A stretch of DNA of 64,000 nucleotides from Breoghania corrubedonensis (GCF_003053845.1 NZ_QAYG01000006.1:62001-126000); one strand, 5' to 3'. Positions 36,653 through 45,172 are shown, counted from the first letter of the stretch. Numbers and translations are program-made. Notes: a model not told the origin generated them from the letters alone.

Positions 36653-38863
36653 CTACGTCTTTCCGCCCCGTATCGTTGCCACGCGGTCGGCGAAGCGGTC
36701 GTAGAAGGTGGCGAGATGATCCGGGGCGGCCTTTCGGCAGGCGGTCAGCGCCATGTCGGCCTTCCATCCGTCGCCCGCGTGCCAGGCGGCGATCAGTCTC
36801 TCGTGCTGCGTCTTCAAAGCCGCGAATTCCGGTGTCGCGGCCAGCGCCTGGTCGCCGGCGAGCGCGAAAAGGGCGACGGGCTGGGACTTGCCCTTGAGCG
36901 GGATCTCGCCGGCCTCCAGATACGCGAAACCCGGAGCTGCCCTGACCGTATCTTCGGATACCAGAAGCTCCGAGCCCACGGCCTTGCAGCTCGATTCGAT
37001 GCGCGCCGCCACGTTCACCGCATCTCCGACGACCGAATAGTTGAAGCGCCTGTCCGATCCCATGTTGCCGACGCAAGCCGGCCCGGTGTTGATGCCGACG
37101 CCGATCTGAACCTCCTGAATCGGCTTGTGGCCGGCCTTGAAGCCGAAGGCATCGGCCGCGTTCAGTTCCACCACGATCTCGCGCATCCTCAGGGCGGCGC
37201 GGCAGGCGAGCGCGGCGTGATCCGGGGTTTCCAGCGGCGCGTTCCAGAACGCCATGATGCTGTCGCCGATATACTTGTCGATGGTGCCGGCCTGAAGCTG
37301 GATGGCGTCGGAGAGCGGCGACAGGAGCGTGTTGAGGAAGTGGACGAGATCCTGCGGCGCGAGCATCTCCGAGATCGGCGTGAAACCGCGCACGTCCATG
37401 AACATGATGGAGAGCGCCCTCATCTCGCCGCCGAGCTTCATCGCATCGGGCTGTTCCTCCAGCTTGGACAGCAGTTCCGGCGCCAGGTATTGCGCGAAGG
37501 CGCGGCGCACGAAGCGTTTTTCGCGGTCGGAGACGATGTATTGCTGAAGTGCCGCGCCGCCATAGACGACAAGCGCGGAGAGCGACGGGTAGATCGGATC
37601 GATCAGCAGCGACGCCTCGCGGAAGGCGAAGACGGCGACCGCCACACCCGATAGAGCCAGCACGGCGCCAATGACGGCAGACGGCACCGGACCCGTCGCC
37701 ACCAGCGCGGCGATGACGAGCAGCCCGAGCGCAACCGTGATCAGGTTTTCCAGCCCGTCGGCCCAGTCGGGACGGCTGAGATAGGTGCCGGCGATGATCT
37801 GTTCGGCCGCCTGGGCATGGACCGAGACGCCGGGAACCAGACCGCCCAGCGGCGTGGCGCGGATATCGTTGAGGCCGACGGCGGAGGTGCCGACGAAGAC
37901 GATGTTGCCTTCCAGCCGGTCGCGGACCGCCGCTTGCCTTTGTGGATCGAACAGGTCGCGCAGGGAGACGTAGCGCTCGGCCCGCGCGGGCGTGTAGTAG
38001 ACCCATAATTCCCCGTCGGCGGTGGTGGGAATGGTGAAGGCGCCGACGCGCACGGCCGCGATTGCCGGGCGTCCGGTATCGGCCTCTCCGCTGGCCCCCG
38101 TGGAGCGCACCAGGAAGCCGCTCGCCCCCTGCGCGAGCCTCAGCGCCTCGATCGCGAGGCTCGGGTAGAGGGCCTTGCCGCTTGAGAAGAGCAGCGGAAT
38201 GCGGCGCACCACACCGCCGGTATCGGCATGCGAAAGCGAGATGCCGCCGGCGCCGGATGCTCCCTCCTGCAATTTCGGCAAGCTGGTGAGGGCGGAGGCG
38301 AAGGGGGAAAGGATTTGCGTGGGGTCGGTGCCGGCGAAGGCCACGCCGGCTTTTGGCTGAGGGAGGCCGCCGCTCTTGTTGGTCAGTGCGGCGAAGCCGA
38401 GGATGACGGGCTTGTCCACCAGCGTTTCGGCGAGGGTGGTGTCGTTGTCAGGCAGGCGCGAGAGAAGCGCGCGTACGCGCGCGGCATCCGGGGTGCCGCC
38501 GAGATCGATACTTTCGGCGAAACGGGCGGGCGAGGTGCGGTCGGCCTCCGAAAAGACCATGTCGAAGGCGATGGAAGCCGCGCCCAGCTCGGTGAGCCTG
38601 TCCACGAGCTTCGCGATCCGCGTGCGTGGCCAGGGCCACTGCCCGAATTCCTTCAGGGAGGCATCGTCGATATCGACGATGCGCACCGGCAGCGCCTGGT
38701 ATTCGCGCGGCCACAGGCGCTGGTAATAGTCGAAGGTGAGCTCGCGCACCGCCGCCACAAAGGGCGGATCGGCAAGCCGCAGGCCAACCGTGATGGCGAG
38801 CATCACGACGCCGGCGATGACGACGAGGACGGTCTTGTTGCGGTTCGGACGTCGGGCGGCCAT
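36653..38863 (-). CDS. CHASE2-domain adenylate cyclase
   Basis: Class III nucleotide cyclase, 736 residues. One N-terminal membrane helix (about 11-27) leads to a periplasmic CHASE2 sensor (about 30-345, with VRIVDIDDASLKEFGQWPWP and GNIVFVGTSAVGLNDI). Three closely spaced helices follow (about 370-440). The cyclase domain covers about 475-640. The two metal-binding aspartates are in FMDVRGFT and YIGDSIMAFW, and the transition-state region is VVGDAVNVAARIE, whose Asp favours ATP over GTP. A short C-terminal helical tail of ~90 residues follows. It is divergent from the YjhX/GNAT pair. The stimulus is unknown. Confidence 0.93.
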   Translation of the reverse strand: MAARRPNRNKTVLVVIAGVVMLAITVGLRLADPPFVAAVRELTFDYYQRLWPREYQALPVRIVDIDDASLKEFGQWPWPRTRIAKLVDRLTELGAASIAFDMVFSEADRTSPARFAESIDLGGTPDAARVRALLSRLPDNDTTLAETLVDKPVILGFAALTNKSGGLPQPKAGVAFAGTDPTQILSPFASALTSLPKLQEGASGAGGISLSHADTGGVVRRIPLLFSSGKALYPSLAIEALRLAQGASGFLVRSTGASGEADTGRPAIAAVRVGAFTIPTTADGELWVYYTPARAERYVSLRDLFDPQRQAAVRDRLEGNIVFVGTSAVGLNDIRATPLGGLVPGVSVHAQAAEQIIAGTYLSRPDWADGLENLITVALGLLVIAALVATGPVPSAVIGAVLALSGVAVAVFAFREASLLIDPIYPSLSALVVYGGAALQQYIVSDREKRFVRRAFAQYLAPELLSKLEEQPDAMKLGGEMRALSIMFMDVRGFTPISEMLAPQDLVHFLNTLLSPLSDAIQLQAGTIDKYIGDSIMAFWNAPLETPDHAALACRAALRMREIVVELNAADAFGFKAGHKPIQEVQIGVGINTGPACVGNMGSDRRFNYSVVGDAVNVAARIESSCKAVGSELLVSEDTVRAAPGFAYLEAGEIPLKGKSQPVALFALAGDQALAATPEFAALKTQHERLIAAWHAGDGWKADMALTACRKAAPDHLATFYDRFADRVATIRGGKT

Positions 38864-39029
38864 GCGAGCGATCCGGATGAACGGCGGGCCGGTGCGCGGG
38901 ATACGCCGGCGATCCGGTCACGGTAGGCGAGGGGGGAGACGCGGGCAAGTTCGTCGCAGGGGTGGGGGCAGGCGTTGCGCGGGCGGGCGGGGATGCCTAT
39001 CTTGCTCGCGTGCCCGAAGCGGCACCTTT

Positions 39030-39098
39030 ATGGAGACTGGATGTCAGAGCTTGTGTGATCAGGCTCTCCGCGTGACGGAGAGCCTCGTAAACCGATAG
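39030..39098 (+). promoter_or_regulatory. Structured leader of the yjhX operon with short upstream ORFs
   Basis: A five-codon ORF, MSELV (39041-39058), has GGAG five bases upstream of its ATG. A perfect 10-bp hairpin (AGGCTCTCCG with CGGAGAGCCT, 39061-39085) starts two bases after its stop. A 22-codon ORF in another frame (39030-39098) runs through the hairpin. The hairpin is not followed by T, so it is not an intrinsic terminator. In E. coli the topAI (yjhX) gene is controlled through a translated leader; by analogy this may be a ribosome-sensing leader, but no homology is claimed. Confidence 0.4.
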
Positions 39099-39158
39099 AC
39101 CCGCTGGTCAGCGTTGCGGCCGGCGCGGGTATGTTTGCGTCCATCACACGAGACTTCC

Positions 39159-39434
39159 ATGAATATCTCCCGTTACGAGCAACGTGCGTTGCACGTGCTG
39201 GCCCTGGGCGGCCGTATCCACCACAAGCGAGACATGGGCGAAGGCGGGGGCCGAAAGGTCAACGAGGTCATCTGCGTGACCCGCGAGGGTCAGGTTCTGT
39301 CCGATTGCACCTTGCAGGTGTTCCAGTCGCTGCGTCGCAAGCGGTTGATCCGCTCTGAAGGCGGCAAGCCTTACATCATCACCTATCGCGGCCGCCGGGC
39401 GGTGCGCGCGCAATTCGACAACAAGGGAGCCTGA
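39159..39434 (+). CDS. yjhX: YjhX-family (TopAI) toxin
   Basis: A 91-residue protein of the YjhX/UPF0386 family. It opens MNISRYEQRALHVLALGG, then RIHHKRD, VNEVICVTREG, DCTLQVFQSLRRKRLIRS and VRAQFDN, which line up with E. coli YjhX along its whole length. E. coli YjhX (TopAI) binds and inhibits DNA topoisomerase I. A loop insertion of about five residues (GEGGGRK) distinguishes this copy. The ATG at 39159 is chosen by that alignment; an upstream in-frame start at 39114 is not family-like. The GNAT gene begins one base after the stop, so the pair is translationally coupled. Confidence 0.85.
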   Translation: MNISRYEQRALHVLALGGRIHHKRDMGEGGGRKVNEVICVTREGQVLSDCTLQVFQSLRRKRLIRSEGGKPYIITYRGRRAVRAQFDNKGA

Positions 39435-39435
39435 C

Positions 39436-39969
39436 ATGGGCAGGGGAACTGACATGCAGATCCGCAAGGAAACCGCGCGGGATTGTCCCGCCATATCGCG
39501 CCTCATCGCTGAGGCCTTCCTCAGCGCCCAGCATTCCACCGGGCGGGAGGCCGATATCGTCATCGGCATGCGCGCCGCCGGTGCGCTGGCGCTGTCGCTG
39601 GTGGCGGAGGAGGAGGGCCGGATCGTCGGCCACATCGCCATTTCCGAGGCCCGCGTGGGGGAGGAGGCCGGGTGGTTCCTGGTCGGCCCGCTCGCGGTCC
39701 TGCCCGCGTGGCAGGGCCGGGGCATCGGCTCCGCGCTGATGAAGGCGGCGATCGAAGAGCTGAAAACCGGGGAGGCCGGTGGGCAAAGCCTGGGCTTCGT
39801 GCTGGTCGGCTATCCCGACTATTACGGCCGCTTCGGCTTTCGCAGCTTCGCCGGGCTGACGGTTGCCGGCGTGCCGGCGGAAAACGTCATGGGCCTGCCG
39901 TTCGGCACACGCGAGCCGATGGGTGAGCTCATCCACCATCCGGCCTTCGGGCTCGATCAGAAGGAGTAG
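39436..39969 (+). CDS. yjhQ: GNAT-family acetyltransferase, probable YjhQ-type antitoxin
   Basis: GNAT N-acetyltransferase fold, 177 residues (171 from the second ATG at 39454). The acetyl-CoA-binding motif is LAVLPAWQGRGIGSALM (about 90-106), with QGRGIG as the pyrophosphate loop. LVGYPDYYGRFGF near residue 128 is typical of the YhbS/YjhQ branch. In E. coli, YjhQ is a GNAT protein that neutralises the YjhX toxin encoded next to it. The one-base spacing after yjhX supports the same pairing here. An unrelated acetylation role remains possible. Confidence 0.75.
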   Translation: MGRGTDMQIRKETARDCPAISRLIAEAFLSAQHSTGREADIVIGMRAAGALALSLVAEEEGRIVGHIAISEARVGEEAGWFLVGPLAVLPAWQGRGIGSALMKAAIEELKTGEAGGQSLGFVLVGYPDYYGRFGFRSFAGLTVAGVPAENVMGLPFGTREPMGELIHHPAFGLDQKE

Positions 39970-39987
39970 CGCCGGCGGGCTCAGGCC

Positions 39988-40527
39988 TCAGGCGGCGAGG
40001 ACGCTGGCGGTATCGACGACCTCGGCGAACTCGCCGTCCAGCTGGGCGATGGTCACATCGAAGATGGTGCGGGCTGAAAGCCCGGCCTTCGGCAGGTCGA
40101 AGCCGATAACGGCATCGCGAACGATGCTAGCCCGGAAACCGAGGTCGGCCGCGGCGCGGATCGTGGAGTTGACGCAAAAGCCCGCGACCGCGCCGGTGAC
40201 GAAGAGGTGCGTGATGCCGTGCGTGCGCAGATACGCCTCGAGATCGGTGGAGGCGAAGCCGGAGGACGTCGTCTTGACGAAGACCGGCTCGCCCGCGTCC
40301 GCCTGAGCGCAGGGCATCGCGGGGTAGCCCCGTGCCTCCGGGTGGAGCGGCGAGGCCGGATCGTCGTCGCGGTGCCGGATGTGGACGACCGGTCTTGCGG
40401 CCGCGCGGAAGGCGGCGGCAAGTGCCGCGATATTCGCCGGGGCGTGCGAACCGACATGGTCACGCCCGGCGTCGAGACGCGCCTGCATCTCCATCTGCAT
40501 GTCAATGATGACAAGGGCCGATGTCAT
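39988..40527 (-). CDS. Isochorismatase-family cysteine hydrolase
   Basis: Cysteine hydrolase of the isochorismatase/nicotinamidase superfamily, 179 residues. The catalytic triad is recognisable: Asp9 in ALVIIDMQ, Lys84 in VFVKTTSSGF and Cys117 in GAVAGFCVNST, with the preceding cis-peptide region VTGAVAG. The family hydrolyses amides such as nicotinamide, N-carbamoylsarcosine or ureidoacrylate; the substrate cannot be chosen here. It lies 153 bases downstream of the mini-thioredoxin gene, on the same strand, but probably separate from it. Confidence 0.88.
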   Translation of the reverse strand: MTSALVIIDMQMEMQARLDAGRDHVGSHAPANIAALAAAFRAAARPVVHIRHRDDDPASPLHPEARGYPAMPCAQADAGEPVFVKTTSSGFASTDLEAYLRTHGITHLFVTGAVAGFCVNSTIRAAADLGFRASIVRDAVIGFDLPKAGLSARTIFDVTIAQLDGEFAEVVDTASVLAA

Positions 40528-40680
40528 GGTCGCGAATGCCTCATTCTTGGGGCCATGTCCCGGCCCGGGAGACGCGCCGCGAAACTGACCCGTCGGCCCC
40601 TTCTTACTCGCGGCGGGAGAGGGAGAGCAAGACTGCCCGCTTGGGGCGCCCTGTGTCTTTCCCCGGGTCCTTTCCGCGTC

Positions 40681-40917
40681 TCAACCCTTGAGCCAGCCCT
40701 CGAGCTTGCCCGCATCCGGCAGACCGCCTGCGTGGACGAGCTTGCCGTCGACCGCGATACCCGGCGTCGACATGACACCGGCCATGGCGATCGATTTCGG
40801 ATCGCTTACCTTTTCCACCTCGATTTCCATGCCGAGCTTTTCGGCCGCATCGCGGACCATCTTCTCGGTGGTTTCGCAGCGCTTGCAGCCGGGGCCGTAG
40901 ACCTTGACGGTTTTCAT
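40681..40917 (-). CDS. Small thioredoxin-like redox protein (CxxC)
   Basis: A 78-residue mini-thioredoxin ('redox-active disulfide protein 2' type). It opens MKTVKVYGPGCKRCETTEKM, with active-site CKRC at residues 11-14 and a cis-Pro in MSTPGIAVDGKLVHAG. Such proteins are often encoded beside YraQ/ArsP-type permeases and ArsR regulators, as here, where the permease ends 15 bases upstream. It probably reduces the metalloid substrate or the regulator's cysteines. The ATG at 40917 is supported by family length. Confidence 0.88.
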   Translation of the reverse strand: MKTVKVYGPGCKRCETTEKMVRDAAEKLGMEIEVEKVSDPKSIAMAGVMSTPGIAVDGKLVHAGGLPDAGKLEGWLKG

Positions 40918-40931
40918 GGCAGTTCCTTTCA

Positions 40932-41993
40932 TCAGAAGATCAGGTTGAACAAAAAGCCGACGGCGAGGATGCCGGTGCCCACGACGGCGATGAAGACGCC
41001 GATCAGGCGTAGCGTCAGGACCTGGCGGAGGATGATCATTTCCGGCAAGCTCAGCGCGATCACGCTCATCATGAAGGCGAGCACTGTGCCGAGTGCCGCG
41101 CCCTTGCCCAGAAGCGCCTCGACGATGGGGATGACGCCGGCGGCGTTGGTGTACATGGGAATGCCGAGGACGACGGCGGCGGGCACCGACCACCAGGCAT
41201 CCGCGCCCATGATGGAGGCCATCAGATCCTCAGGCACATAGCCGTGGATCAGCGCGCCGACGCCGATGCCGAGGATGATCCAGATCCACACCCGGGCGAA
41301 GATCTCGCGCACGGCCTCTAGGCCCAGCCGGTAGCGCTCCACCATGGTCAGGCTCTCGCCCTCCATCTCCTGGGGGGCGGTGGCGCCGGAATGGATGTCG
41401 CGCACCCAGTCCTGCAGCCAGCCTTCCAGATGGAGCTTGCCGATGATGAAACCGGCGACGATGGCGATGGCGAGGCCGAAGGCGAGATAGGTCACCGCGA
41501 CCTTCCAGCCGACGAGGCCGAAGAGCAGCACCAGCGCCACCTCGTTGACCATCGGCGCGGCGATCAGGAAGGAGAAGGTGACGCCGAGAGGGATGCCGGC
41601 GGAGACGAAGCCGATGAACAGCGGTACGGCCGAGCACGAGCAGAACGGTGTCAGCACGCCGAGGCAGGCCGCCATCGCGTTGCCCACGCCCTCGGCCCGG
41701 CCGGAAAGCAGCGCGCGGGTCTTTTCCGGGCTGAAGAAGGACCTTACCACGCCCATGGCGAAGACGATGAGCGTCAGCAGCATCATGACCTTGGGCACGT
41801 CGTAGAAGAAGAAGGCGAAGGCCTCGCCGGTGTGGCTGTGCCGCTCGACCGGCAACAGCGCCGTCAGCCATTCGGCGACGGGTATCAGCTGGCTGTAGAC
41901 CAGCCACCAGACGACGAGCGCGCCGACGACACCCGCGTGCCAGTACCAGTCCGGACGGGGGCCCCTGACGGGGCTGGTGGTCTCCGTACTCAT
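40932..41993 (-). CDS. Permease of the YraQ/ArsP (DUF318) family
   Basis: Inner membrane permease, 353 residues, with eight or more hydrophobic helices. The hallmark TPFCSCSAVPLFIGFVSAG puts Cys118 and Cys120 in the membrane core. The duplicated second half has GIPMYTNAAGVIPIVEALL. Relatives (ArsP) export trivalent organoarsenicals using conserved cysteines; other family members are uncharacterised. The ATG at 41993 overlaps the arsR stop in an ATGA-type junction and follows AAGGAAGG. The ArsR regulator and mini-thioredoxin around it support metalloid or thiol-reactive efflux. I leave out the symbol because the substrate is not proven. Confidence 0.85.
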   Translation of the reverse strand: MSTETTSPVRGPRPDWYWHAGVVGALVVWWLVYSQLIPVAEWLTALLPVERHSHTGEAFAFFFYDVPKVMMLLTLIVFAMGVVRSFFSPEKTRALLSGRAEGVGNAMAACLGVLTPFCSCSAVPLFIGFVSAGIPLGVTFSFLIAAPMVNEVALVLLFGLVGWKVAVTYLAFGLAIAIVAGFIIGKLHLEGWLQDWVRDIHSGATAPQEMEGESLTMVERYRLGLEAVREIFARVWIWIILGIGVGALIHGYVPEDLMASIMGADAWWSVPAAVVLGIPMYTNAAGVIPIVEALLGKGAALGTVLAFMMSVIALSLPEMIILRQVLTLRLIGVFIAVVGTGILAVGFLFNLIF

Positions 41994-42280
41994 GCCGCCT
42001 TCCTTTCCTGTGCTTGCGCGGCGTCGAACACCGCATCCAGGATCGCCCTGATTTCGGGTTGAAGGTCCGGGTTCAGCCGGTAGCGGACCCATTGCGCATC
42101 GCGTCGGTCGCAGACGAGCCCCGCCCGCTTGAGAACCTGCATGTGACGGGACATGCGGCTCTGCGTGGCGTCGAGCTTCTGCATCAGCTCGCACACGCAA
42201 TGCTCCGTGCCATCCTTGAGAAGACGTATCGCTTCAAGGCGTGTGGGTTCGGCAAGGGCGGACAGAACGGAGAGGACCAT
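41990..42280 (-). CDS. ArsR-family metalloregulator
   Basis: Winged-helix repressor, 96 residues. The motif EHCVCELMQKL has Cys28 and Cys30, the CxC metal site of ArsR-type arsenite sensors, at the start of the recognition region. ATQSRMSRHMQVLKRAGLV is the DNA-reading helix-turn-helix, and the beta-wing DRRDAQWVRYRL follows. It is first in the operon arsR-permease-thioredoxin, so it most likely represses the operon until metalloid binds. Confidence 0.92.
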   Translation of the reverse strand: MVLSVLSALAEPTRLEAIRLLKDGTEHCVCELMQKLDATQSRMSRHMQVLKRAGLVCDRRDAQWVRYRLNPDLQPEIRAILDAVFDAAQAQERKAA

Positions 42281-42504
42281 GGCTTGTGCTCGCTTGAATC
42301 AGCATATGCGTATTAGCGCATGAAAGAGGCTCGCTGTCACTGACAATGATCAATGGGGCCGGCGGCGCGGGCGATAGCGGGCAGAGAGGGAGGGGAGGGG
42401 CGGCGGGAGCGGGCAGGTTGCGAGGGAGCTGGCGGGAACCGGGTTCGGGCAGAGGGAGCGGTGGTGCATACGGATCGGGGGCGGAACCTTCCGCTTGCAC
42501 CAAT

Positions 42505-42620
42505 AACCTCTCCCATGGGGAGAGGTCGCCGCGACGCGGCGGGTGAGGGGTATGGGGTTTTCATGGGTACGCAGAGCCCTACACCCCTCACCCCAGCCCT
42601 CTCCCCATGGGAGAGGGGGC
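42505..42620. repeat. Inverted pair of CTCTCCCCATGGGAGAG-type repeats
   Basis: Two copies of a Rhizobiales-type intergenic palindrome face each other. The first is CCTCTCCCATGGGGAGAGGT, then GGGTGAGGGG (42507-42550). The second is CCCCTCACCCCAGCCCTCTC, then CCCATGGGAGAGG (42585-42618). A third copy lies at 46590-46624. The rest of the 412-bp gap between the arsR and YiiX-like genes shows only low-complexity GC-rich sequence. Confidence 0.75.
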
Positions 42621-42692
42621 CAATTCGCCGGGCGGGTCCTCGCCCGTGCGCAGGCCGGGCCGGCGCTGCCCGCGCGAGCTTGCCCGTGCCCT

Positions 42693-43289
42693 CTACAGCA
42701 GTTCCTGTTCCAGTCCGGGGATGGGGCCGGTGATGTCGTAGATCTCCAGCCGGTCGTCGCGGCTGATGGCCCCGGGGTTCGATCCCGGCGCGCCTTCCGG
42801 TACGTCCATTCCGAAACAGGCGTAATACTCGATCCAGGTGGGATGCGGTTTTCCGGTCTCGATATCGCGGAAGCTCATCGGCTCCTCGATGAAAAAGGGC
42901 GCGCCGCCATTGGCGTGGCGAAACATGTTGACCACCAGCTCGGAGCAATAGAGCGCGCCGTTGCCGGTCAGGTAGAGCTCGTCATAGGGCATCTCGCACA
43001 GCGCCAGGCCATAGTTCAGGGCAGGCTCTATGAGGGCGGTGTGGCTCTCGTCAAGGCGCCCGACCATCAGCCTTTCGCGGCCCGCGTCATCGCGAGAGCG
43101 ACGCGCGAAGTTCTCGAACGGCGTGAGCTTGACCTCCGGATAGAAGGCCTCCAGCACGAAATCGCCGAACGAGGCGATGGCGACGACACCCATGTGATTG
43201 AGCCGGGCGCCGCGATAGCCCACGGTGACGGCCGAGATGGCGTTGTCCTCGTGTCCGATCGCGGAGAAGATCAGGTCGCCTGTACGCAT
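42693..43289 (-). CDS. YiiX/YebB-like N1pC/P60-superfamily cysteine hydrolase
   Basis: A 198-residue protein with the permuted NlpC/P60 pattern of the YiiX group. It opens MRTGDLIFSA. The catalytic His is at NHMGVVA (His32), and the nucleophile is in GALYCSELVV (Cys115), preceded by MPYDELYLTGN. No signal peptide is visible, unlike many peptidoglycan hydrolases, so it probably acts in the cytoplasm or on lipid amides. It is divergent from the DUF488 gene with a 132-bp gap. Substrate is unknown. Confidence 0.8.
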   Translation of the reverse strand: MRTGDLIFSAIGHEDNAISAVTVGYRGARLNHMGVVAIASFGDFVLEAFYPEVKLTPFENFARRSRDDAGRERLMVGRLDESHTALIEPALNYGLALCEMPYDELYLTGNGALYCSELVVNMFRHANGGAPFFIEEPMSFRDIETGKPHPTWIEYYACFGMDVPEGAPGSNPGAISRDDRLEIYDITGPIPGLEQELL

Positions 43290-43421
43290 CGATTCGGGGC
43301 CTTTCCTCGTACGCGATTGCCTTCAATGGCCGCTATCATGGACGTACGAAGACGTTCAACGGGCAATAGCGCGCAGGGGGCAATGCCCGCACAAGGTGTG
43401 GCGCCCGCACCAGGTGAGACG

Positions 43422-44021
43422 ATGGAAAACCGGGACGCGGATATCCTCACGATCGGCCACTCGACGCATACGCTGGAGACGTTCATCGCCCTTTTGCGCG
43501 GGGCGGGCGTGACGGCGCTGGCCGACGTGCGCTCCATCCCCTATTCGCGCCACATGGCCCGCTTCAACCGCGAGGCGCTGGCGGAGGCGCTCAGCCCCCA
43601 CGCCATCGCCTATGTGCATCTGGGCGCCGAGCTCGGCGGACGGCCGTCCGATCCCGCGCTCCACCGGCAGGGGCGGGCCGATTACGAGAAGGTCGCGCGA
43701 ACCGCGGAGTTCGCCGCCGGGCTCGACCGGGTGATGGCGGGGGCGAAGCGCTATCGCATCGCGTTGATGTGCGCCGAACGCGATCCGCTCGATTGTCATC
43801 GCTGCCTGCTGGTTTCGCGCGCGCTGAAGGAACGGGGTGTCAGGATCGGCCATATCCTGGCGGACGGGCGCATCCGCACGCATGAGGAGATCGAGGCGGA
43901 TCTTCTGGAAATGGCGGGGGACGATCCCGGCCAGAGTGATTTCCTGGCGAGCGGCCCGGAGCGGCTGGCACGGGCCTACCGGCACCGCCTCGCCGGCGGT
44001 CGGCACGCCCGCACGCGCTGA
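43422..44021 (+). CDS. DUF488-family protein
   Basis: A 199-residue protein of the DUF488 family. It opens with ILTIGHSTHTLETFIALL, then LADVRSIPYSRH, and contains MCAERDPLDCHRCLLVSRAL, the conserved Cys/His-rich signature of the family. The function is not established; the motif suggests nucleotide or metal binding. The ATG at 43422 follows AGGTGAG. Longer starts at 43326 or 43338 add a low-complexity stretch and are less likely. It is convergent with rpoH and shares a bidirectional terminator. Confidence 0.85.
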   Translation: MENRDADILTIGHSTHTLETFIALLRGAGVTALADVRSIPYSRHMARFNREALAEALSPHAIAYVHLGAELGGRPSDPALHRQGRADYEKVARTAEFAAGLDRVMAGAKRYRIALMCAERDPLDCHRCLLVSRALKERGVRIGHILADGRIRTHEEIEADLLEMAGDDPGQSDFLASGPERLARAYRHRLAGGRHARTR

Positions 44022-44042
44022 GCCGGGGAGGGATATTCAAAA

Positions 44043-44077
44043 CGAAAAGGGACGGCACCATGTGCCGTCCCTTTTCG
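44043..44077. terminator. Bidirectional terminator between the DUF488 gene and rpoH
   Basis: CGAAAAGGGACGGCAC and its complement form a 16-bp perfect stem with a three-base loop, with A-run and T-run in the outer stem. It serves both convergent genes. Confidence 0.9.
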
Positions 44078-44133
44078 CGCGGCTCCCGCTCTCACGGGGC
44101 CGGATGTCGTCATGTCTTTACGCGCCCCGGCCC

Positions 44134-45045
44134 TCAGGCCGGGACGGCCTCGGTCGTCACGAGGGATTGCGCGTCCAGCGCGACGAGCTTCTTCATCTCG
44201 CTCTGCACTTTCTCGAAGGCGCGAACCTCGATCTGGCGCACGCGCTCGCGCGAGACGCCGAATTCGCCGGAAAGGTCTTCCAGAGTGATCGGGTCTTCCG
44301 ACAGGCGGCGCGCTTCGAAGATGCGGCGTTCGCGGTCGTTCAGCACATCGAGCGAGCGCTTCAGCATGGAGCGGCGATGGTCGAACTCTTCCTGTTCGGC
44401 GAGCACCGTTTCCTGGCTGTCGCTGTTGTCCACCAGCCAGTCCTGCCACTCGCCGCCGCCATCACCGTCATTGCGGATCTGGGCGTTGAGCGAGGTGTCG
44501 CCGGACAGCCGGCGGTTCATCGAGATCACCTCGGCCTCGGACACGCCGAGCCGGGTGGCGATGGTGGTGACGTCCTCCGGCTTCAGGTCGCCTTCGTCCA
44601 GTGCCTGAATCTGTCCCTTCACCTTGCGCAGGTTGAAGAACAGCCGCTTCTGGTTCGCGGTCGTGCCCATTTTCACGAGCGACCACGAGCGAAGGATATA
44701 TTCCTGAATGGAGGCCTTGATCCACCACATGGCATAGGTGGCCAGCCGGAAGCCCTTGTCCGGCTCGAAGCGCTTGACGGCCTGCATCAGGCCGACATTG
44801 CCCTCCGAAATCACCTCGCCGATGGGCAGGCCATAGCCGCGATAGCCCATTGCGATCTTGGCGACGAGCCTCAGGTGGGATGTGACGAGCCTGTGCGCGG
44901 CCTCGGGATCCTCGTAATCCTGATAGCGCTTGGCCAGCATGTATTCTTCCTGCGGTTCCAGCATGGGAAACCGCCGGATTTCGGTAAGGTAACGAGAAAG
45001 TCCATTCTCGCCGGCTGAAATCGCCGGTACCGTTGCCTGGGCCAT
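44134..45045 (-). CDS. rpoH: RNA polymerase heat-shock sigma factor RpoH
   Basis: RpoH (sigma-32), 303 residues. Region 2 reads GLPIGEVISEGNVGLMQAVK, then FRLATYAMWWIKASIQEYI. The diagnostic RpoH box NQKRLFFNLRKVK is at about residues 132-144. Region 4.2 is LEDLSGEFGVSRERVRQIEV. The ATG at 45045 is spaced well from GGAGG; a GTG nine bases earlier touches that site. Many Rhizobiales have two rpoH genes, so this may be one of a pair. FtsH, at 10.2 kb, is a known regulator of RpoH stability in other bacteria. Confidence 0.95.
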   Translation of the reverse strand: MAQATVPAISAGENGLSRYLTEIRRFPMLEPQEEYMLAKRYQDYEDPEAAHRLVTSHLRLVAKIAMGYRGYGLPIGEVISEGNVGLMQAVKRFEPDKGFRLATYAMWWIKASIQEYILRSWSLVKMGTTANQKRLFFNLRKVKGQIQALDEGDLKPEDVTTIATRLGVSEAEVISMNRRLSGDTSLNAQIRNDGDGGGEWQDWLVDNSDSQETVLAEQEEFDHRRSMLKRSLDVLNDRERRIFEARRLSEDPITLEDLSGEFGVSRERVRQIEVRAFEKVQSEMKKLVALDAQSLVTTEAVPA

Positions 45046-45172
45046 TAAATGCACCCTCCTTCATCGTGACACGGATCTCCCCAATTTCGGGCAAGATCTC
45101 TTGTTCGGACGCCCACAAGGGCGCGTCCGCCCTATGTAATATAGGGACTATTGCGACGAAAACACGGCTCAG

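Noticed and set aside
43326-43421. Longer start for the DUF488 protein
   Set aside because: The added residues are low complexity, and the ATG at 43422 has the better ribosome binding site and the family N-terminus.
42543-43421. Coding sequence upstream of the DUF488 gene in the same frame
   Set aside because: It is antisense to the YiiX-like gene, which has clear catalytic motifs.
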